Below, in pieces: positions 59,813 to 64,000 of a DNA stretch of 64,000 bases (the first letter of the stretch is position 1; the number at the start of each line of letters is the position of its first letter). Both the position numbers and the translations under genes were made by a program. The stretch is from the NCBI RefSeq assembly GCF_000685395.1, contig NZ_AVSQ01000009.1:62001-126000 (forward strand), read 5' to 3'. Source of the DNA: Candidatus Nitrosotenuis chungbukensis (GTDB lineage Archaea; Thermoproteota; Nitrososphaeria; Nitrososphaerales; Nitrosopumilaceae). A model generated the notes under the pieces. It saw nothing but the letters and a program-made list of their open reading frames with translations, did no database searches and had not been told where the DNA came from.

Positions 59813-60358
59813 TTGAACTCTAGACTCATTCTTGCAATAGTTGGAGCAGGAATAGCGGGAATAATAGGACTTGTTGCGTTTTCTGGCTCACAGTTTATCA
59901 ACGACATATCAAAGGACGGCTTGGGCAAACTATCGCCTGCCCCAATTGAGGTAATTCCTCTTCAAATTGAGCTTGCGAACCTATCTGTGATAGAGGTCAC
60001 AGACGAGCAAGCAACCATACAAATTGATTTTAGGGTCACCGATCTTAACTACAAATCTATCATTTTACAGCTAATCAAGTACGAACTATATGAAAATGGA
60101 GTGAGAATAACAACGGAGGAAATCGGGCAAAGACCAGAGGGAATGGTTGATGTGTCAAACTACTTTACCATACTAAGCAACAGCCCGCAAATAATAGGCG
60201 AGAAAATCACAATTAAAAACACCGGCAACATGCCAGAGCTTTGGTCAGCATTAACAAACAATACCGCAAAATGGACAGTCAAGGGGGAAGCCTACTATAA
60301 TTTGAGTTCGATGACAAGCGGCCACGAGAACATCACGCCGTTTGAGTTCACAAGATAA
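59813..60358 (+). CDS. Membrane-anchored protein, 181 residues
   Basis: TTG 59813. An N-terminal membrane segment (LILAIVGAGIAGIIGLVAF, residues 5-25) is followed by a single extracytoplasmic beta-rich domain (IPLQIELANLSVIEVTDEQATIQIDFRVTDLNYKSI...). The pattern fits a LEA/WHy-like domain. It may be a surface or membrane-associated protein. Followed by a hairpin with T-run and then a separate coiled-coil gene. Confidence 0.65.
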   Translation: MNSRLILAIVGAGIAGIIGLVAFSGSQFINDISKDGLGKLSPAPIEVIPLQIELANLSVIEVTDEQATIQIDFRVTDLNYKSIILQLIKYELYENGVRITTEEIGQRPEGMVDVSNYFTILSNSPQIIGEKITIKNTGNMPELWSALTNNTAKWTVKGEAYYNLSSMTSGHENITPFEFTR

Positions 60359-60376
60359 CGATCGTTTAGTATAAAC

Positions 60377-60400
60377 AAACATAGATTTAGTATGTTTTTT
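60377..60400 (+). terminator. Short hairpin and T-run after the 181-residue gene
   Basis: AAACATA (60377-60383) and TATGTTT (60391-60397) pair around a 7-base loop, followed by TTT. The place, 19 bases after the stop at 60358, fits a terminator. Confidence 0.4.
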
Positions 60401-60417
60401 GGGCCGAAAATAACAGA

Positions 60418-61005
60418 ATGTTACTAAGTCAGTACTCTGTAAATAATCTCATTCATGCAACAGAATCCCTCTTGGACATAACCAGAGTCCTTAACGTTGA
60501 GCTTGCCAGCCTTCAAAGACTAAAGGACGAAGTAATACAACAACAACAAGAAGCACACAAACAAGGGCAGCTTGTCAAAAAAATGACAAACTATCTGAGT
60601 ACTGAGCTTGGAAGATTGGAACTAGAGACTGACAAAATTGACAGTCCATCGTTTTCTATGAACAGTGACTTGGATAAATTTTCAGAAACAGAAACAAAAT
60701 TGCGAGTTCTCAGGGGCAGACTGAGTGAATTTGTCGATGAAGAAGATACTGAGAATCTCAAAAAAGCCGACTCGACTATCTCAAATGATCTAAAGGGCTT
60801 TGAATCATTCTTGCTTGATCTGACCAGCCTGCTAAACCAAAGAATACCAAATCTTGAAAAAGTAATAGACCGACTAAGGGGGGAAAGCAGAGAAGCCCAG
60901 CAACAAAAGGTTCTGCTAAAGGAAATGGTTGATCTATTCAACACAGAAATGGAGGAGCTTGATTCCACCTTCACCAAACTAAAATCCAAGCTTACTGTAT
61001 CATAG
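60418..61005 (+). CDS. Coiled-coil protein, 195 residues
   Basis: ATG 60418. Long heptad stretches: VLNVELASLQRLKDEVIQQQQ, LEKVIDRLRGESREAQQQKVLL and EMVDLFNTEMEELDSTFTKLKSKL. No signal, membrane segment or metal site. It may be a cytoskeletal or chromosome-associated coiled-coil protein; function unknown. Confidence 0.6.
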   Translation: MLLSQYSVNNLIHATESLLDITRVLNVELASLQRLKDEVIQQQQEAHKQGQLVKKMTNYLSTELGRLELETDKIDSPSFSMNSDLDKFSETETKLRVLRGRLSEFVDEEDTENLKKADSTISNDLKGFESFLLDLTSLLNQRIPNLEKVIDRLRGESREAQQQKVLLKEMVDLFNTEMEELDSTFTKLKSKLTVS

Positions 61006-61054
61006 AATTGTAAAATTATGATAATTTGCCTGTATGGAAAAAATTTTGGAGAAA

Positions 61055-61063
61055 TTATATATG
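61055..61063 (+). promoter_or_regulatory. TATA-like box of the 36-residue membrane protein gene
   Basis: TTATATATG is centred 28 bases before ATG 61087, a strong leaderless layout and one of the clearest promoter matches in the window. Confidence 0.5.
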
Positions 61064-61086
61064 ATTCGGGATACGAATGCAAGCAA

Positions 61087-61197
61087 ATGGCAGAAGCAGC
61101 ATTAGCAGCATATGGCTCAGTAATTGGTGTTGGCATTGCCTTTGCAGTAGTATTATTTGCATTACGTGGCAAGGGTCATCCAGAATCAGCCGAATAA
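61087..61197 (+). CDS. 36-residue single-span membrane protein
   Basis: ATG 61087 to TAA 61197: MAEAALAAYGSVIGVGIAFA, then VVLFALRGKGHPESAE. One glycine/alanine-rich membrane helix with a short basic/acidic tail. Such peptides can be subunits of respiratory or ammonia-oxidising complexes or small membrane regulators; I cannot name it. The consensus-like TATA box at the right distance argues that it is expressed. Confidence 0.6.
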   Translation: MAEAALAAYGSVIGVGIAFAVVLFALRGKGHPESAE

Positions 61198-61227
61198 ATC
61201 AAAAGATCAAAAGATCTTTCACTCTTT

Positions 61228-61878
61228 TTACTTGTCTTTTTTGACTCCGAGCAGTTCTGAAATTGAGAACTGTTTTCCTTCGTGCTTCTTTATGAAACAA
61301 CGCTCGTAATACTGACAGGTAGAGCATTCTGTGGATGGCTCTAAAATTGGAGTCTTTTTGTCGCTTATCAGGTTGCTAAAAACCCGTACTCTGCGTATTA
61401 CCTCTTCAAACATTTTTTTCTCCCTGATTAGTGCAAATGATGACTCTTTTCCACCATCTGTAATGTAGATTATGACTCCTTCGGATTTATTAAAAATCCA
61501 CAGGCACGCGTTTAGGTGCAAAACGTCGCTTGCAAATGGAACGTCTGGGGAGACGGGGACTGTCTTGAAGATAATCACAACATCGTCTACTATCATGTCT
61601 GGCTGGCCCTTGAGAGTTATCTCGTCAATGGCGAACTGGCCTACTTTGGAACCATAAGGCAACTTTCTAATTAATCCGCCAAACAAATTTCCAAAAGTCT
61701 TGTCTTCTTGTTCTTCCCTGTCAAACCTATCGAAATAGGATCTTCGCATACAGCGTACAATTTCGTGCAGAAAAATTATCTTGCTGTCGTTTGGATCTGT
61801 TGCCTGTAGTTCTACCTCCCTTGTGATGGCATCTATTGCGGTAGTGATCGTCTTTCTGTAGTCCCTATCACCCATCAT
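61228..61878 (-). CDS. Cas4/RecB-like nuclease-fold protein lacking the catalytic Glu
   Basis: 216 residues. The N-terminal EIVRCMRRSYFDRF (about residue 40) is the Cas4-type cysteine plus arginine pair, and the C-terminal STECSTCQYYERC gives three more cysteines for an iron-sulfur cluster. The core motif GQPDMIVDDVVIIFKTV keeps the motif II aspartate and the lysine but has isoleucine where the ExK glutamate normally is. So it may be inactive as a nuclease, or use another residue. No CRISPR genes or array are near; it lies among ATP synthase-side genes. Confidence 0.7.
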   Translation of the reverse strand: MMGDRDYRKTITTAIDAITREVELQATDPNDSKIIFLHEIVRCMRRSYFDRFDREEQEDKTFGNLFGGLIRKLPYGSKVGQFAIDEITLKGQPDMIVDDVVIIFKTVPVSPDVPFASDVLHLNACLWIFNKSEGVIIYITDGGKESSFALIREKKMFEEVIRRVRVFSNLISDKKTPILEPSTECSTCQYYERCFIKKHEGKQFSISELLGVKKDK

Positions 61879-61896
61879 GGGAATTTCTCCTCCATA

Positions 61897-62133
61897 CTAG
61901 CTCAAAATCTCCGTCAGTCTCTTTGAGATCCTATCAGAAAAGGCAAGTGTCACAAAATGAATTCCAAACCCGATTACTGCCCCAACTACAAGATTTGTTG
62001 TCGTAAAGTAAATTCCTAAAAATATCCCAAGCGGTGGAATTGTGAGAATTAATGCAAGAAAGGTGCTGACCCAAACCGTATTGACCAATGCCTCTGTTGT
62101 AATGTCCTGCTTTTTCCTGTGAATCTTGATCAT
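61897..62133 (-). CDS. Small two-span membrane protein
   Basis: 78 residues. Two hydrophobic segments (VWVSTFLALILTIPPLGIFLGIYF and LVVGAVIGFGIHFVTLAF) after a short basic start. It sits 43 bases downstream of the ATP synthase subunit C gene on the same strand, so it may be an accessory membrane protein of that cluster, though this is a guess from position. Confidence 0.6.
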   Translation of the reverse strand: MIKIHRKKQDITTEALVNTVWVSTFLALILTIPPLGIFLGIYFTTTNLVVGAVIGFGIHFVTLAFSDRISKRLTEILS

Positions 62134-62176
62134 TGTTGAACGTACGGAAGTTTTACTATATATAATTACACGCGTG

Positions 62177-63217
62177 TTATTCTTCTGATTCTATTATCAG
62201 CCTTGACATTGTCGTTTGTGGAGAAATTTTCTGCTCGACGGCAAACGCAATTGCCGCAATGTTTCTCACCTCATATGCAGTCAGCTTTGTTATTCCGACA
62301 ATGGTTGAGAAACTAAACATCTTGGAAAATGATCTGTTTACTGCCTTGTAGATTGCCATTTCAAATGCATGCTCAAACTGAGAGATTGCCTCGATCTCAT
62401 TTTCTGTTTGTGGCACCAGTTCTCTGTATCGCGTAGTTGCAAGCTCATCAAATATGCTTTTTACAGAATCAGCAGACATCATTTTTCCAAGAAGATCCTT
62501 TGGTATGCTTGGTGTATGCGTCACGATGAGATTTTTTATCTGCTCTTCATCAAGTCCCCAAAACTTTCCTCTAATGATGCTAAGTATGTTGTAAAAATCA
62601 ATATCCATTCCCGCAAGTCGCATCAAATCTCTGTCACGTGAATTCCTAATTGCCCTGCCGAGTTGCTGATACAAAATTTTATCCAAGAACACGTCAAAAA
62701 CCTGGATGTTCTTTTTGTCATTGTATATGGTTACTGCCTTTGCTACTTCGTCTCCAAATTCTATTCCGCCAAGACTTGCTACTGCTTCCTCGAGATCCTT
62801 TGCTACTAGGGCCTTTAGAATGACATCTCGCTGGTTTATCAGCTCCTCTGCATGCAAATTCAGGTTTGGCTCTATCTCCTCTTGGGTTTTTCCAAGGGCC
62901 TTTCCTTTTAGAATTAGCTTCAAGTTTGATATTACAAATTTCAAATAATATGCATCCAAAACATCAGACTGGCCAGCAGATTTTGCAATGGAATAATGAA
63001 TGTCTGCAAGTTCGCTTCTTAGGGCAGATTCTATATTTCCTGCAGTAAACGGCTTTTGAAGCTTTGATACGGCATCGGCATACTTTGTGTTCTTTATTCT
63101 CGTTAGTAGTTCCTCTAAATCACGAGATTCTGCCAGGGTTTGCAGTTCCGTCTTGGTTAGGAGTCTTCCTCTTTGGCTAAACGACTTTACTGATGAAAAA
63201 ACCTTCTGCGAACCCAT
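62177..63217 (-). CDS. atpC: A-type ATP synthase subunit C
   Basis: 346 residues, mostly helical, matching subunit C/d of archaeal A-type ATP synthase, which joins the rotor central stalk to the membrane ring. The repeats characteristic of three similar helical bundles are visible: LLTRIKNTKYADAVSKL, DLEEAVASLGGIEFGDEVAKAV and FDELATTRYRELV. The conserved LRLAGMDIDFYNILSIIRGKFW-type region is present near residue 213 (LMRLAGMDIDFYNILSIIRG). Other ATP synthase genes are presumably outside the window. Gene start ATG 63217. Confidence 0.88.
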   Translation of the reverse strand: MGSQKVFSSVKSFSQRGRLLTKTELQTLAESRDLEELLTRIKNTKYADAVSKLQKPFTAGNIESALRSELADIHYSIAKSAGQSDVLDAYYLKFVISNLKLILKGKALGKTQEEIEPNLNLHAEELINQRDVILKALVAKDLEEAVASLGGIEFGDEVAKAVTIYNDKKNIQVFDVFLDKILYQQLGRAIRNSRDRDLMRLAGMDIDFYNILSIIRGKFWGLDEEQIKNLIVTHTPSIPKDLLGKMMSADSVKSIFDELATTRYRELVPQTENEIEAISQFEHAFEMAIYKAVNRSFSKMFSFSTIVGITKLTAYEVRNIAAIAFAVEQKISPQTTMSRLIIESEE

Positions 63218-63270
63218 AATTTTGCCGAGTTTGCCTAGCGGATTTTAATGTTTGGGGAAAATTTACAAAA

Positions 63271-63960
63271 TTAATTGACACTTTTTAGAAAATTCAGAGT
63301 TTTTTCCTTTTCTGTTTTTCCCATGTTGACAAAACTCTCAAGGAATTCCTTTTGAATTCGGATTATTTCGTCTGACTCCTCTATGAATCTAGCCTGGTTC
63401 AGAGGTAACGGATTGTCCAATCTGCCCTCGCAATATGCCCTGACATAACCCTTAAACAGCGAATAGGTAAACCGCGGAACAAATTTTAGCAAAGTCTCAA
63501 TCTCCTCTTGAAAATCCTTGTCAATGTGTTTGGTTTCTTTAAAAAATTTCTCTAAAATTTTCTCTCTACCAATAATTTCATCAAGCGCAAGTGACACCAG
63601 AAGGCCTTTTTGAGTAAGCTGGTAGTATGGAATTCCTTTTTCTTGTAATGCCTTCGGTCCTCGTTTGAGTGGCAGTCTTCCCGCCTCGATCGCGATTCCC
63701 ATTGGAATCAGTATTTCGTCAAGATCGCGAAATATTCCAGAGTAAATATTCTTCCAGATGGTCCCGTTTTCCTGCGCAATTTTTTGTGCAATTGCAGTTC
63801 TGGTCATTTGAGAAGGATTGGTCTGCGTTGCCAAGTTCACGATTATTGCTCTTTGCCTTTGTGCTTCTCCTGTAAGCTCCTCCTGCTTTGTTTTGAACGT
63901 CTCAAAAATTGCAAGCCTTGGCGTGTCTTTCAAGATCCATCTCTCCATATTATATGACAT
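63271..63960 (-). CDS. Conserved hypothetical protein with winged-helix-like region
   Basis: 229 residues from ATG 63960. The region IIVNLATQTNPSQMTRTAIAQKIAQENGTIWKNIYSGIFRDLDEILIPMG (about 40-90) reads like a winged helix-turn-helix; IPYYQLTQKGLLVSLAL near 130 is a typical wHTH wing ending. The C-terminal half is helical. Likely a DNA-binding or DNA-adjacent protein. It is 53 bases upstream of atpC on the same strand; function unknown. Confidence 0.6.
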   Translation of the reverse strand: MSYNMERWILKDTPRLAIFETFKTKQEELTGEAQRQRAIIVNLATQTNPSQMTRTAIAQKIAQENGTIWKNIYSGIFRDLDEILIPMGIAIEAGRLPLKRGPKALQEKGIPYYQLTQKGLLVSLALDEIIGREKILEKFFKETKHIDKDFQEEIETLLKFVPRFTYSLFKGYVRAYCEGRLDNPLPLNQARFIEESDEIIRIQKEFLESFVNMGKTEKEKTLNFLKSVN

Positions 63961-64000
63961 AATTTCATAATTCTATGTTATTATCCTAAAAACTCAATAT

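Noticed and set aside
61228-61878. CRISPR locus suggested by the Cas4-like gene
   Set aside because: No repeat-spacer array and no other cas gene is present in the 64 kb.

Overview
The window is archaeal chromosome, almost certainly from an ammonia-oxidising thaumarchaeon (Nitrososphaerota, Nitrosopumilales-like). The support is the gene set: archaeal transcription and replication factors (Rpo11/RpoL, TFS, PCNA, CDC48), the archaeal coenzyme A route through pantoate kinase and phosphopantothenate synthetase, A-type ATP synthase subunit C, archaeal UMP kinase, a Sulfolobus-like 7Fe-type ferredoxin, and many small proteins of thaumarchaeal type. Many genes start with TTG, and a TATA-like box often lies 25-30 bases before the start codon, as expected for leaderless archaeal transcripts.

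Layout. 1-12.5 kb is core: a VOC protein, tyrS, cobJ, an exported duplicated-domain protein, then a minus-strand rpoL-tfs-pcn-lysC block, a dual-specificity phosphatase, an AmrS-like radical SAM enzyme, a cyclase-family hydrolase, a stand-alone RAM domain, a class V aminotransferase, a degenerate RecA-like protein and a ferredoxin. 12.8-16.6 kb is a proteostasis block, with an Hsp20-CDC48 operon divergent from an ACT-domain gene; an ATGTAAT-type motif recurs here and before a further small gene. 16.7-26.6 kb holds an NDH-2-like dehydrogenase, a DUF4242-histidine kinase fusion, several very small genes, exported TPR and lysine-rich proteins, a GNAT enzyme and an XPD/DinG-like helicase.

26.6-41.6 kb is an accessory island. 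It begins with a tyrosine recombinase, followed by a type III-like restriction-modification pair (Mod and Res) and a 245-residue companion. A second module from 34.5 to 36.8 kb, with visibly more core-like base composition, has a P-loop ATPase with a possible C-terminal winged helix, preceded by two tandem homologous ribbon-helix-helix-like genes and a perfect inverted repeat in a divergent promoter. Repeated ACGTAC motifs and an inverted repeat lie at its 3' side. The rest of the island, 36.9-41.6 kb, consists of AT-rich genes I cannot assign, some with helix-turn-helix starts; these are the best candidates for an undescribed defence or element-maintenance system.

41.9-64 kb is core again: an aldehyde dehydrogenase like P5C dehydrogenase; a four-gene CoA operon (pantoate kinase, PPS, panB, coaBC); an AbrB-PhoU regulator; a NUDIX hydrolase; a two-HTH Lrp-type regulator divergent from a MacB/LolD-like ABC export operon; an ABC1/UbiB kinase whose frame opens without a canonical start codon; a second Hsp20; a tmk-HD hydrolase-pyrH nucleotide operon; a 36-residue membrane protein behind a clear promoter; a Cas4-like protein lacking the expected catalytic glutamate; and ATP synthase subunit C near the right end. 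I saw no rRNA, tRNA or CRISPR array.
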